DNA of 64,000 bases from Pseudomonas sp. IB20 (GTDB lineage Bacteria; Pseudomonadota; Gammaproteobacteria; Pseudomonadales; Pseudomonadaceae): the NCBI RefSeq assembly GCF_009707325.1, contig NZ_CP046103.1, forward strand, positions 3,978,744-4,042,743, written 5' to 3'. A program made the translations under genes and the position numbers. Positions 7,732 through 16,482 of the stretch are shown here, piece after piece. Under the pieces are notes generated by a model. That model was not told the DNA's origin and made no database searches. It worked only from the letters and a program-made list of their open reading frames with translations. Position 1 is the stretch's first letter; each line of letters opens with the position of its first letter.

Positions 7732-8760
7732 ATGACCTCCAAGAACGATAAAAATACCCGCACCACCGGTCGTCCGACCTTGAATGAAGTCGCCCGCCTG
7801 GCCGGCGTCAGCCCTATTACCGCGTCCCGCGCCTTGCGTGGCGTCAGCACGGTCGCCACCGAACTGGTGAAAAAAGTGCAACTGGCCGCCGCCGAACTCA
7901 ACTACGTGGTCAACCCCGCCGCCCGCGCCTTGGCCTCGGCGCAGAGCCATTCAGTGGTGGTCATCGTGCCGTCGCTGTCCAACCTGCTGTTTATCGAAAC
8001 CCTCGAAGCCATCCACCAGGTGCTGCGACCCAAGGGCTTTGAAGTACTGATCGGCAACTCCCACTATTCACGCGACGAAGAAGAGAACCTGCTGCGCAAC
8101 TACATGGCCTACCAGCCACGCGGTTTGCTGCTGACCGGGTTTGACCGCACTGAAAGCGCGCGACGGATGGTCGAGGCCAGCAATGTGCCGTGTGTGTACA
8201 TGATGGACCTGGACCCGAATGCCGGCGTGAACTGCGTAGGGTTCTCGCAGCTGAGTGCGGGTGAAACGGCAGCGGCACATTTGATCTCACGTGGGCGCAA
8301 GCGCCTGGCGTATATCGGCGCGCAGTTGGACCAACGCACGTTGCTGCGCGGTGAAGGTTTTCGCCGCGCGCTGCAACAGGCGGGCTTGTATGACCCGGCG
8401 CTGGAATTGCTGACGCCGCGCCCCTCCTCTGTGGGCTTGGGTGGCGAGTTGTTTTTGCAGTTGCTGGCCAGCCATCCGGATGTGGATGCGATCTTCTTTG
8501 GCAACGACGACTTGGCCCAAGGTGCGCTGCTGGAAGCCATGCGCCACGGTATCAACGTGCCGGAGCGCGTAGCGGTGCTGGGCTTTAACGACTTGCCGGC
8601 GTCGTCGTTCATGGTGCCGCGCTTGAGCAGCATCAGCACACCGCGTGAAGCGATTGGGCGGCGGTCGGCGGAGCATTTGCTGACCATCATGGCGGGCAAC
8701 AAGATTGCCAAGCCGGTGGTGGATATGGGGTTTGAGTTGCAGGTGCGCGAAAGCACCTGA
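7732..8760 (+). CDS. gntR: LacI-family gluconate repressor GntR
   Basis: A 342-residue LacI-type regulator. The helix-turn-helix and hinge lie at about residues 13-62 (TLNEVARLAGVSPITASRAL, then NYVVNPAARALASAQS), followed by the periplasmic-binding-like effector domain (SVVVIVPSLSNLLFIETLEAI through VAVLGFNDLPASSFMVPRLSS). It is divergent from gntK and gntP and should repress them until gluconate or 6-phosphogluconate is present. The frame opens earlier at 7660, but that segment overlaps the operator and does not look like LacI protein, so ATG 7732 is used. Three TAGCGCTA sites in the cluster support the assignment. Confidence 0.92.
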   Translation: MTSKNDKNTRTTGRPTLNEVARLAGVSPITASRALRGVSTVATELVKKVQLAAAELNYVVNPAARALASAQSHSVVVIVPSLSNLLFIETLEAIHQVLRPKGFEVLIGNSHYSRDEEENLLRNYMAYQPRGLLLTGFDRTESARRMVEASNVPCVYMMDLDPNAGVNCVGFSQLSAGETAAAHLISRGRKRLAYIGAQLDQRTLLRGEGFRRALQQAGLYDPALELLTPRPSSVGLGGELFLQLLASHPDVDAIFFGNDDLAQGALLEAMRHGINVPERVAVLGFNDLPASSFMVPRLSSISTPREAIGRRSAEHLLTIMAGNKIAKPVVDMGFELQVREST

Positions 8761-8769
8761 GCGCGGCCT

Positions 8770-8846
8770 GATCGTTCCCACGCTCTGCGTGGGAATGCCT
8801 CTTGTGACGCTCTGCGTCATGCTTTGGACGCAGAGCGTCCGCTGTT
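8770..8846. repeat. ATCGTTCCCACGC-type palindromic repeat
   Basis: Two nested inverted repeats follow the gntR stop. The first is TTCCCACGC-TCTG-CGTGGGAA; then GACGCTCTGCGTC and its mate GACGCAGAGCGTC. A diverged copy of the same element lies at 37157-37225 and a 14-base fragment at 17392-17405. It belongs to a class of intergenic palindromes common in fluorescent Pseudomonas. Confidence 0.75.
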
Positions 8847-8854
8847 TGGTTGTC

Positions 8855-9130
8855 GCGGGGGCGCTGGGTGCATATCCGTTATTTGGGCCATGGCCTCTAT
8901 TGGTTCCGCTCTTACAGCGGGTCACTTTTGAAAGAGCGCAAAAGTAACCAAAACGCTCTTGCCCCACCACTCGGCACCTCGCCTAGGCTCGGTGTGCCCT
9001 CACGCAGGCTTTGGACCGTGGGCCGCCGCCATGGGCCATCCTTGGCCCATCGCGGCTAACCCGGCGTCCTGCCGGTTTACCCACGCTCCAAAGCCTGCGT
9101 TCGGCCATCGTGGTTAACGGGGCGCCTCAG
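8855..9130. repeat. Gene-free dispersed repeat block
   Basis: About 275 bases with no credible gene. It contains short inverted pairs (GGTCACTTTTG with CAAAAGTAACC near 8920-8950; GGCCATGGC; GCATATCC) and sequence of a kind I recall recurring between genes in many Pseudomonas genomes. Several short open frames cross it in different frames, but none has a ribosome site or a family resemblance. I treat it as a non-coding dispersed repeat. Confidence 0.5.
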
Positions 9131-9166
9131 AGTGGACCAGCAAACACAAGCCCTACTCGGTCAAAA

Positions 9167-9258
9167 ATGTGGGAGTTGGCTTGCCTGCGATGGCGGCGGG
9201 TCAGCTACAGATGGGCTAACTGACCCACCGCATTCGCGAGCAAGCCCGCTCCCACATT
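9167..9258. repeat. REPIN (paired REP elements)
   Basis: An imperfect inverted pair: TGTGGGAGTTGGCTTGCC at the left and GGCAAGCCCGCTCCCACA-like sequence (GAGCAAGCCCGCTCCCACA) at the right, with about 55 bases between. This is the standard REPIN layout of fluorescent Pseudomonas. No REP-associated transposase (RAYT) gene is in the window. Confidence 0.85.
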
Positions 9259-9337
9259 TGGCCCCTGTGCACTTCTCGCCCTCGCTGTCGTTCCCGACCC
9301 CTGCTAGATTGGTCATCTCCATCGTCAGGGAAGCACC

Positions 9338-9970
9338 ATGGGACACTCACTGAAAATCTTAGGCCGCACCTCCTCCATCAACGTGCGCAAAGTGCTCTGG
9401 ACCTGCCAGGAACTGGGCATCGACTACGTGCGCGAAGACTGGGGCATCGGCTTCAAGCCCACCCAGTCTGCCGAGTTTCTCGCTCTGAACCCCAACGCCC
9501 AAGTGCCGGTGCTGATCGACGACCATGGCGTGCTGTGGGAATCCAACACCATCTGTCGCTACCTGATCGGCCTTTACCAACGCACGGACCTGCTACCCGT
9601 CGAACCCGCGCCCCGTGCGCGCATCGAGCAATGGGTGGACTGGCAAGCCGTGGAACTCAACCGCGCCTGGGGCGATGCCTTTACCGCGCTGGTGCGCAAC
9701 AACCCGGACGGCCTGGACGCTGCGCAGATTGCCGCCGCGGTACACCGGTGGAATGACAAGATGGGCCTGCTGGAGCAACAGCTGGCTGAAACCTGCGCCT
9801 ATGTGGCCGGCGATGAATTCACCCTCGCCGATATCCTCATCGGCCTCTCGGTGCACCGCTGGCAGAACACGCCCATGGCGCGCCCGCCCTACCCCGCCAT
9901 TGCGGCGTACTACCAACGCCTCAGCCAGCGTCCAGGCTTCAAGACCTTTGCCCTCGACGGTCATAACTAA
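9338..9970 (+). CDS. Glutathione S-transferase family protein
   Basis: A 210-residue cytosolic glutathione transferase. The thioredoxin-fold domain covers residues 1-80 (GRTSSINVRKVLWTCQELGI, NPNAQVPVLIDDHGVLWESN with the cis-Pro and the glutamate/serine pair that bind glutathione). The helical C-terminal domain follows with YVAGDEFTLADILIGLSVHR, the N-capping box of the fold. Early serines may stabilise the thiolate, and the substrate is unknown. AGGGAAG precedes the ATG. It lies 14 bases before the uronate-dehydrogenase-like gene on the same strand and is probably co-transcribed with it. Confidence 0.87.
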   Translation: MGHSLKILGRTSSINVRKVLWTCQELGIDYVREDWGIGFKPTQSAEFLALNPNAQVPVLIDDHGVLWESNTICRYLIGLYQRTDLLPVEPAPRARIEQWVDWQAVELNRAWGDAFTALVRNNPDGLDAAQIAAAVHRWNDKMGLLEQQLAETCAYVAGDEFTLADILIGLSVHRWQNTPMARPPYPAIAAYYQRLSQRPGFKTFALDGHN

Positions 9971-9984
9971 CACAAGGACACTTC

Positions 9985-10722
9985 GTGAAAGGACTCAACG
10001 TACTGCTCACCGGCGCCTGCGGCAGAATCGGCAAGACGTTTTTCGAAGCCTCGAAAAACCGCTACCGCTTCACCCTCACTGACCGCATCGCGCCGGATTT
10101 CGACCTGGGCGAGCACCGTTTTGTGCACGCCGACCTCAGCGACAAGTCCAGCTTGGCCGCCCTGCTCGACGGCATCGATGTGATCGTGCACCTGTCGGGC
10201 ATCCCCCACGCCAGCGCTTCATTCGATGAGTTACTGCCGAACAACATCCTCGCCACCACCTACTTGTTCGAAGCCGCCGTGGCCGCCGGGGTTAAACGCC
10301 TGGTATTCGCTAGCAGTGCGCAAACCATCGAAGGCTACCCCGTGGACCGGCAGATCACCCCCGGCATGCCGGTATTGCCCGCCAACCTGTATGGCGTGAG
10401 CAAATGCTACGGCGAAGCGCTGTGCGGCTATTACGCAGCCAAGACGCCCCTCTCGACCATTGCCCTGCGCATCGGCGCGTTCGAATCCCCTGAAACCCAT
10501 GACCTGAACAACGCCCGCGACCTCAGCGCCTGGCTCAGCCCGCGTGACGCCGTGCAACTGCTGCAACGCTCGGTAGAGGCCGAGGGCGTGAAGCACCTGA
10601 TCGCCCATGGCATTTCCAATAACCGCTTCAAGCGCCTGGACTTGAGTGAGACCACACGGGTGTTGGGTTACCAGCCAGTGGATGACGCGTTCCAGACCTT
10701 CGAGATCCCCATCACTTATTGA
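9985..10722 (+). CDS. NAD(P)-dependent oxidoreductase, uronate-dehydrogenase-like SDR
   Basis: A 245-residue extended short-chain dehydrogenase/reductase. The dinucleotide site GACGRIG is at residues 10-16, the aspartate of LTDR at 33 suggests NAD preference, and the catalytic pair is Y136 and K140 in YGVSK, with serines 110-111 in FASSAQTIEGYP. The pattern is closest to uronate dehydrogenase, which oxidises glucuronate or galacturonate to the aldarate lactone, but this protein is somewhat shorter and has AQTIEGYP where uronate dehydrogenases have a related loop. The start is GTG with AAGGAC upstream. It follows a GST gene and precedes an MFS transporter. The enzyme class is firm; the substrate is a guess. 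Confidence 0.82.
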   Translation: MKGLNVLLTGACGRIGKTFFEASKNRYRFTLTDRIAPDFDLGEHRFVHADLSDKSSLAALLDGIDVIVHLSGIPHASASFDELLPNNILATTYLFEAAVAAGVKRLVFASSAQTIEGYPVDRQITPGMPVLPANLYGVSKCYGEALCGYYAAKTPLSTIALRIGAFESPETHDLNNARDLSAWLSPRDAVQLLQRSVEAEGVKHLIAHGISNNRFKRLDLSETTRVLGYQPVDDAFQTFEIPITY

Positions 10723-10862
10723 GCCCCGCGCCATAAAACCTTTAAACCTGACACCCTGGCGCAATAAATCAGCGAATGTGAGGCCTGCCGCACGTAATTT
10801 CACAAGCGCCGATTTCCGTTAGCCCGCTAAGATTCCAGGTCACTGCTCCTGGAATCCACCCC

Positions 10863-12278
10863 ATGTCGACACTCACTGCCTCAGCCACGGACAGCATCGA
10901 CCCAATCCGTGCCGCTCATATCAGCGCGCGCATTGACCGCCTGCCCGCCGTCGCCACCGTCTGGCGCCTGGTGGCGTTGCTGTCGATTGGCGGTTTTTTT
11001 GAGCTGTATGACCTGTTCCAGACCGCCTACATCAGCCCCGGCTTGATCAGCGACGGGATTTTCCACACCGGCAGCGAAGGCGTATTCGGCTTCTCCGACC
11101 AGGCAGCGTTTGCCTCGGCGACCTTCCTGGGCCTGTTCCTCGGCGCCAGCCTGCTCAGCCCCATCGCCGACCGTTTCGGGCGCCGGGCAATCTTCACCTT
11201 CGCGCTGATCTGGTACACGATCGCCACGGTGTTGATGGGCATTCAGACGTCCGCCCTGGGCATCATCGGCATGCGCTTTCTGGTGGGCATTGGCTTAGGG
11301 ATTGAGCTCGTGACCATCGACGCCTACCTCTCGGAACTGGTGCCCAAACGCATGCGCAGCTCGGCGTTTGCCTTTGCGTTTTTTATCCAGTTTCTGTCGG
11401 TGCCGGCGGTGGCGTTGATGTCGTGGTGGCTGGTGCCCCAGGCGCCGTTTGGCATCTCCGGCTGGCGCTGGGTGGTGTTGAGCAGCGCGGTGTTTGCGCT
11501 GTTTATCTGGCAACTGCGCAAACGCCTGCCAGAATCACCGCGCTGGCTCGCACAGAAAGGCCGCTTTGACGAAGCCGGGCAGATCATGGACAGCCTGGAG
11601 GCGCGCTGCCAGAAAGACCACGGCAAACCGCTGGATGAACCGGAGCCGCAAGCCGTCAGCGTGCAAGGCAACGGCCGCTTTGCCGATATCTGGCAACCGC
11701 CGTACCGGCGCCGGGCGTTGATGCTGATTGTGTTCCACGTGTTCCAGGCCATCGGCTTTTTCGGCTTTGGCAATTGGTTGCCAGCGTTGCTGTCGGGCCA
11801 GGGCGTGAGCGTGACCCACAGCTTGATGTACGCCTTTATCATCACCCTCGCCTACCCGCTGGGGCCGTTGCTGTTTGTGAAGGTAGCCAACCGCTTTGAA
11901 AACAAATGGCAAATCGTCGGCTCGGCCATGGGCGCGATGATCTTCGGCAGCCTGTTCGCCCTGCAAACCACAGCGCTGGGGCTGGTGATCTGCGGGGTGA
12001 TGATCACCTTCTGCAACGCCTGGCTGAGCTTCAGCTATCACGCCTACCAAAGCGAACTGTTCCCGACCAACATCCGCGCGCGGGCAGTGGGGTTCTGCTA
12101 TTCGTTCAGCCGCTTGTCCACGGTGTTCAGCAGTTTGTTGATCGGCTTTATCCTCGAACACTTGGGCACGCCTGGGGTGCTCGCGTTTATTGCCAGCAGC
12201 ATGTTGATCGTGATGATCACCATCAGTTGGTTGGGGCCGCGTACGCGCAATTTGGCGTTGGAGAATATTGCGCACTGA
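10863..12278 (+). CDS. MFS transporter (sugar/organic acid type)
   Basis: A 471-residue, 12-helix major facilitator. An unusual soluble N-terminus of about 35 residues is followed by TM1 (LVALLSIGGFFELYDLF, the D/E motif of symporters). The loop 2-3 signature is SPIADRFGRRAIFTF, and VGIGLGIELVTIDAYLSELVPKRMR is the sugar-porter-like motif. A cytoplasmic loop (KGRFDEAGQIMDSLEARC) separates the halves, and the second half has SELFPTNIRARAVGF. This pattern fits uptake of a sugar, aromatic acid or similar acid by proton symport. The upstream uronate-dehydrogenase-like gene hints at uronate transport, but that is inference. The ribosome site is weak. Confidence 0.85.
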   Translation: MSTLTASATDSIDPIRAAHISARIDRLPAVATVWRLVALLSIGGFFELYDLFQTAYISPGLISDGIFHTGSEGVFGFSDQAAFASATFLGLFLGASLLSPIADRFGRRAIFTFALIWYTIATVLMGIQTSALGIIGMRFLVGIGLGIELVTIDAYLSELVPKRMRSSAFAFAFFIQFLSVPAVALMSWWLVPQAPFGISGWRWVVLSSAVFALFIWQLRKRLPESPRWLAQKGRFDEAGQIMDSLEARCQKDHGKPLDEPEPQAVSVQGNGRFADIWQPPYRRRALMLIVFHVFQAIGFFGFGNWLPALLSGQGVSVTHSLMYAFIITLAYPLGPLLFVKVANRFENKWQIVGSAMGAMIFGSLFALQTTALGLVICGVMITFCNAWLSFSYHAYQSELFPTNIRARAVGFCYSFSRLSTVFSSLLIGFILEHLGTPGVLAFIASSMLIVMITISWLGPRTRNLALENIAH

Positions 12279-12411
12279 CGGCAACGCTTGGCCGCGAGCT
12301 GGACAATGTTTGCCGCGACGGCCGCACCCTCTCCAATAAAACCGGGGGCATCGCCTCCGGCACACTATTTGCTCCACCTGTGGCACCGAACATATCCACA
12401 GGTAACCGATC

Positions 12412-12924
12412 ATGCTGGTTAACAACAACACTCAAGCTGTGTCGACCGTGCAACAGCTCAAGCGCCCCGACATGGACCCCGCCAACGCAGCCGCCAGCGC
12501 GCTGTACAGCGGTGCCGTGCAAGCCGCGCAGCAGAGCGTGACCGTGCCGACTGCGCAGAAGGACCTGGACAAGGCCAACGACCGTATCGACGAAGCCTTC
12601 GCCAAGACCCGTGTGCAGTTGCAAGCCACCACCGCCGCCCCTACGGCGTCGACGGATGTGCCGGCGGCCGGCTCGAGCACCAGCACCGCGCGTGCCGACT
12701 TCACCGACTACATGAGCAAAACCCCGGCCGAACGCATTCGCGAACAGCTGCTCAAGGAGCAGGGTTTGACTGAGGCAGAGGTGCAAGCCATGCCACAGGA
12801 AAAACAGGACGCAATTGCCAAGCAAGTGGCTGAGCGCATGAAGCAGCAGCAAGAGCAGCAAGTCGCGGCGAAGACCGCTGACCCGCAGGCACAGAGCGTG
12901 AAAGAGACCTTGGCTGCGATCTGA
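12412..12924 (+). CDS. Hypothetical protein with Gln/Lys-rich coiled-coil end
   Basis: A 170-residue soluble protein that I do not recognise. It has no signal peptide or membrane segment. The first half is Ala/Thr/Ser-rich and low in complexity; residues 95-150 are strongly charged and helical (RADFTDYMSKTPAERIREQL, then AEVQAMPQEKQDAIAKQVAE and a Gln-rich stretch), resembling short helices found in many Pseudomonas hypothetical proteins. Codon use is like that of its neighbours. It stands alone, followed by a strong hairpin. The GTAACCGATC before the ATG gives no strong ribosome site. Real gene status is likely; function unknown. Confidence 0.7.
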   Translation: MLVNNNTQAVSTVQQLKRPDMDPANAAASALYSGAVQAAQQSVTVPTAQKDLDKANDRIDEAFAKTRVQLQATTAAPTASTDVPAAGSSTSTARADFTDYMSKTPAERIREQLLKEQGLTEAEVQAMPQEKQDAIAKQVAERMKQQQEQQVAAKTADPQAQSVKETLAAI

Positions 12925-12938
12925 CTACGTAGCTTTTG

Positions 12939-12966
12939 AGGAGGGGAGCAACTCTGCTCCCCTCCT
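12939..12966 (+). terminator. Strong hairpin after the 12412 gene
   Basis: A perfect 12-bp stem, AGGAGGGGAGCA paired with TGCTCCCCTCCT around a 4-base loop, sits 14 bases after the stop. T-residues after the stem are few, so it may act as a terminator or transcript-end stabiliser. Confidence 0.6.
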
Positions 12967-13001
12967 TGCGCAAGTAACCTTCGCCTTGGGTAAATCGCAA
13001 A

Positions 13002-13032
13002 GCTCGCTGCCGGCCCAGGGCCGACAGCGAGC
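13002..13032 (-). terminator. Hairpin after the bdlA-like gene
   Basis: GCTCGCTG pairs with CAGCGAGC, with a second inner pairing of GGCC and GGCC. It lies 10 bases beyond the stop of the minus-strand chemoreceptor gene and probably marks its transcript end. Confidence 0.5.
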
Positions 13033-13042
13033 GCCAAGACGT

Positions 13043-14362
13043 TTACTGCAGCTGCAACGTCGAGTTGAACTGGCTGATCGCATCCACCACATGCCGTGAG
13101 CCTTCCTGAATCTCCAGGATCACCTGCCCCGCTTCATTCGCCAGTTCAACCCCCAGCCCCGTGCGACTCAGGCTCGACTGCATGCTCGACACCGCACTCA
13201 GCGACAGGTCGTGGTTCTTGCGCACGACATCAACAATTTCCACCGTCGCCTGGCTGGTACGTGCCGCGAGGCTGCGCACTTCGTCGGCCACTACCGCGAA
13301 GCCGCGCCCATGCTCGCCGGCCCGCGCCGCTTCAATCGCTGCGTTGAGCGCGAGCATGTTGGTTTGTTCGGCAATGCTGCGGATGGTCTGCACGATGGAG
13401 CCAATGATGTCCGACTGTTTGTTCACCGCATCGATGCTCTGGGCCGCCTGGTTCAAGTCGTTGGAAATGGCTTCGATGATTTGCACGGTTTGCTGCACCA
13501 CCTGCGAACCTTTGCGTGCACAGGCGTCGTTTTGTACCGACGTGGCGTGGGCCGAATCGGCGGCGGTGCGCAGGGTGGTGACCTGCTCGGTGATGTCGCT
13601 GGCAAACTTCACCACTTTGTACAGGCGCCCGTTGGCGTCGAAGATCGGGTTGTAGGAGGCTTCCAGAAAAAGGGTTTTGCCGTATTTGTTTTTGCGTTCA
13701 AAGCGATGGGAGTGATATTCGCCGCGATTGAGCGAGGCCCAAAAGGCCTTGTACGCTGGGGATTCCACTTCGCCGCGATGGCAGAACATGCTGTGGTGCT
13801 GGCCGATGATTTCTTCACGTGAATACTGCACGGTGCGCAGGAAGTTGTCGTTGGCATTGAGGATCTGGCCTTGGGGCGTGAACTCAATCACCGCCATGGA
13901 GCGGCTGATGGCATCGATCAGGCTCTGGTTCTCGTGTTCACGGTGGACCCGTGCGGAAATATCCGACGCCACCTTGATCACGCTCTGCACCTGATTGCTG
14001 CTGTCCAGCACCGGCATGTAACTGGCCTCGAGCCACACCTCTTCGCCGCGCTTGTTCAGGCGCATGAACGTGCCGCTGAGGGCTTCGCCCCGCGCCAGGT
14101 CGCGCCAGAGTTTGGTGTAGGCCTCGGTGTGGGTGTAGGCCTCTTCGCAAAAGAGCCGGTGATGTTTGCCGCGAATCTCCTCGACGGTGTAGCCCATGGT
14201 TTTGCAAAAATTGGGGTTGGCGTCGAGGATCACGCCATTGCCGTCGAACTCGATCATCGCCATGGAGCGGCTGATGGCGGCGAGTTTGGCGTTAGCTTCG
14301 GTGAGGGCACAGGAGAAACGTTCGATTTCTTGCAGGTCGGATTGGTGGTGGCGGTTGAACAT
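13043..14362 (-). CDS. bdlA: PAS-PAS methyl-accepting chemotaxis protein, BdlA-like
   Basis: A 439-residue cytoplasmic chemoreceptor with no membrane segment. PAS 1 is at about residues 26-135 (AISRSMAMIEFDGNGVILDA, HHRLFCEEAY), PAS 2 at about 150-262 with the same layout (AISRSMAVIEFTPQGQILNA, HHSMFCHRGE), and a short MCP signalling hairpin at about 300-439 with the conserved tip IRSIAEQTNMLALNAAIEAA. This architecture and length match BdlA, the P. aeruginosa biofilm-dispersion regulator, which senses redox or c-di-GMP-linked cues through its PAS domains. Paralogous Aer-like receptors share the layout, so the symbol is tentative. AGGGTGAT precedes the ATG. It is monocistronic. Confidence 0.8.
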   Translation of the reverse strand: MFNRHHQSDLQEIERFSCALTEANAKLAAISRSMAMIEFDGNGVILDANPNFCKTMGYTVEEIRGKHHRLFCEEAYTHTEAYTKLWRDLARGEALSGTFMRLNKRGEEVWLEASYMPVLDSSNQVQSVIKVASDISARVHREHENQSLIDAISRSMAVIEFTPQGQILNANDNFLRTVQYSREEIIGQHHSMFCHRGEVESPAYKAFWASLNRGEYHSHRFERKNKYGKTLFLEASYNPIFDANGRLYKVVKFASDITEQVTTLRTAADSAHATSVQNDACARKGSQVVQQTVQIIEAISNDLNQAAQSIDAVNKQSDIIGSIVQTIRSIAEQTNMLALNAAIEAARAGEHGRGFAVVADEVRSLAARTSQATVEIVDVVRKNHDLSLSAVSSMQSSLSRTGLGVELANEAGQVILEIQEGSRHVVDAISQFNSTLQLQ

Positions 14363-14531
14363 GGTCAGATCACCCTAGATTCCCGGCGCCCGTGGAAGGC
14401 GCATTCCATTCTTCAGTTGGCTATTGCTGGCACACCTTCATAGGGAAAAAACCATCCAAAACGCTATATATGCCAAACGTCATCAACGGTTCTGGGTGAG
14501 CATAGACTCGGCTTGGCGCTATGCAAGGCCA

Positions 14532-15401
14532 TTATTCAGCCAGCATTTTTAACAATGCGCTGACGGCAGCCGAGGTCGGAAGGGCTGGTGAACCGACTAA
14601 GGCAAACTCACGGTACAGCGGGACCGTAAGCGGCATCACGCGCAGGCCGTTGCGCTGGGCCGGCAAGGCCATTTCAGGCACTAGGGTGACGCCGACGCCT
14701 TCGCGCACGAGGCTGTAGGCGCTGTTCCATTCGCGCACTTCCACGCGGATGTCGCGCAGGCTCAGCCCGGCGTCTACAGCCAGGCTGCGGGCATTGGCGG
14801 TACAGCCACCGGTGGCGAGCACGAAGGGTTGTTCGAGCAATTCCTCAAGCGACACGCTGGCATCGGCCGCACGCTGCGCCAGTGGATGGTGGGTCGGCAA
14901 CACCGCCATCCACAGGCCGCGACCCAATACCGTGGCGTTGCGCTCGGGCTTGGGGTTGAGCACCACGCCCAGGTCGATCAGGCCGGCGTCGAGCAAGGTG
15001 TGCACTTCGCTGTCCGTGACGTCCAGGGTGGTGACCTCGATACCCGGGTTCAACTGACGAAAACGCTGCAACAACGGCGTCAGAACGGTCGCCAACACCA
15101 TCGGGAAACTGGCGATGCGAATACTCCCACGCAGCAGCGGGCGCGCTTCATCCACCGTGGTGCGAATGGTTTGCAACGCCCCCATCATCACCCGCGCCTG
15201 CTCGATCACACTCAGCCCCAGCGCAGTGGGCAAGGTCTTGCGCGGCTCACGAGTGAACAGTTGCGCCCCCAGCGTCGCCTCCATGGACGCCATGGCCTGG
15301 CTCGCGGCGGACTGGGTCATGCCCACCTGTTCGGCAGCCGCCGTGATGCTGCCGTGATCGGCCACAGCCACCAACAAACGCCAGTGCATCAGGTTCATCA
15401 T
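14532..15401 (-). CDS. LysR-family transcriptional regulator
   Basis: A 289-residue LysR regulator. The winged helix-turn-helix covers residues 5-65 (HWRLLVAVADHGSITAAAEQ, then GMTQSAASQAMASMEATLGA and LFTREPRKTLPTALG), and the rest is the two-lobed effector domain. The frame runs up to 15542, but the segment above ATG 15401 overlaps the divergent gstA gene and lacks LysR character. AAGGAC lies 11-12 bases before this ATG. It is divergent from the GST at 15498 with a 96-base shared promoter, so that gene is the natural target. The effector is unknown. Confidence 0.88.
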   Translation of the reverse strand: MMNLMHWRLLVAVADHGSITAAAEQVGMTQSAASQAMASMEATLGAQLFTREPRKTLPTALGLSVIEQARVMMGALQTIRTTVDEARPLLRGSIRIASFPMVLATVLTPLLQRFRQLNPGIEVTTLDVTDSEVHTLLDAGLIDLGVVLNPKPERNATVLGRGLWMAVLPTHHPLAQRAADASVSLEELLEQPFVLATGGCTANARSLAVDAGLSLRDIRVEVREWNSAYSLVREGVGVTLVPEMALPAQRNGLRVMPLTVPLYREFALVGSPALPTSAAVSALLKMLAE

Positions 15402-15497
15402 GGCAGTAGCTGTCCTTATGGATGGGGTTTGAAGGTTTAATTTTACGCAAGGTGCCATGCCCGTGAGACTGGCGCAAATCCAACGGAGCGGCCTTAG

Positions 15498-16100
15498 ATG
15501 AAACTGTATTTTTCCCCCAATGCCTGTTCGCTCGCCCCGCATATCGTGCTGCGTGAATTGGCGTTGCCGTTCGAGCTGGTGCGGGTGAATAACCAGGCCA
15601 AAACCTTCGCCGGCGGCGAAGACTTCCTACAAATCAACCCCAAAGGCTACGTCGCGGCGCTGCAACTGGGCAACGGCGAAGTACTGACCGAGGCAAGCGC
15701 CATCCTGCAGTACCTGGCCGACCTGCAGCCCGCCGCCCACCTGGCCCCGGCCAATGGCAGCTGGGAGCGTGTGCGCTTGCAGGAATGGCTGAACTTTATC
15801 GCCAGCGAGATTCATGGCGGGCTGGCGATTTTCTTTAATGGTGCGATTCAGGGTGAAGTACGGGCGATGTTCCTGGCCACGTTGTACAAGCGGTTTGCGA
15901 TTCTGGTGCAGACGTTGGAGCGTCAGGATTATCTGCTCGGCGCGCAGTATTCAGTGGCGGATACGTATTTGTTTGTGGTGCTGCGCTGGGCGGGGTTTCA
16001 CGAGATTGATTTGCAGCAGTGGCCAGCGTTGGCGGCGTTTGAGCAGCGGATGGGTGAGCGGCAAGCTGTGATCGCCGCATTGGCCGCCGAAGCCGCATGA
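15498..16100 (+). CDS. gstA: Glutathione transferase GstA (beta class)
   Basis: A 200-residue bacterial beta-class glutathione transferase. The N-terminus MKLYFSPNACSLAPHIVLRE carries the catalytic-region serine and the class-defining Cys at residue 10; NPKGYVAAL holds the cis-Pro, and LTEASAILQYLADLQP binds the glutathione glutamate. The helical domain includes LLGAQYSVADTYLFVVLRW. It detoxifies electrophiles in the cytoplasm. GGAG lies about 10 bases before the ATG. Control by the divergent LysR regulator is inferred from position. Confidence 0.9.
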   Translation: MKLYFSPNACSLAPHIVLRELALPFELVRVNNQAKTFAGGEDFLQINPKGYVAALQLGNGEVLTEASAILQYLADLQPAAHLAPANGSWERVRLQEWLNFIASEIHGGLAIFFNGAIQGEVRAMFLATLYKRFAILVQTLERQDYLLGAQYSVADTYLFVVLRWAGFHEIDLQQWPALAAFEQRMGERQAVIAALAAEAA

Positions 16101-16118
16101 CCTGAAATGCAATTCACT

Positions 16119-16142
16119 GTGGGAGCTGGCTTGCCTGCGATG
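16119..16142. repeat. Single REP element
   Basis: TGTGGGAGCTGGCTTGCCTG without a partner at the usual distance; the other half seems to have been lost where the 149-bp duplication begins. Confidence 0.6.
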
Positions 16143-16171
16143 GCGGTGAGGATTTCGTCGTTGGAAAAGTT

Positions 16172-16467
16172 GAGCGCGCCGATGTACAGGCCGTTGAGAA
16201 AGTCGATTCAGATCGGTTGCATTGTCTGCTCACTGATTAAAATCGGATGTTTTTGTGGCGAGCGGGCTTCCTGTGGCGAGCCCGCTCGCCACAACAGGCC
16301 CGCGGGTTGCAGGAAGCCTGGAGCGCGCCGATGTACAGGCCGTTGAGAAAGTCGATTCAGATCGGTTGCATTGTCTGCTCACTGATTAAAATCGGATGTT
16401 TTTGTGGCGAGCGGGCTTCCTGTGGCGAGCCCGCTCGCCACAACAGGCCCGCGGGTTGCAGGAAGCC
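16172..16467. repeat. Tandem 149-bp duplication with GTGGCGAGC-type palindromes
   Basis: Bases 16172-16318 are repeated exactly, as far as I can compare by eye, at 16321-16467. Each unit holds the palindrome TGTGGCGAGCGGG with CCCGCTCGCCACA, a second REP family distinct from GTGGGAGCTGGC. Upstream in each unit, the complement reads IDFLNGLYIGALNF followed in copy 1 by SNDEI, which may be a decayed coding fragment. The 382 bases between gstA and the next gene contain nothing else I can support. Confidence 0.85.
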
Positions 16468-16482
16468 CGCTGGCCGCAGGGT

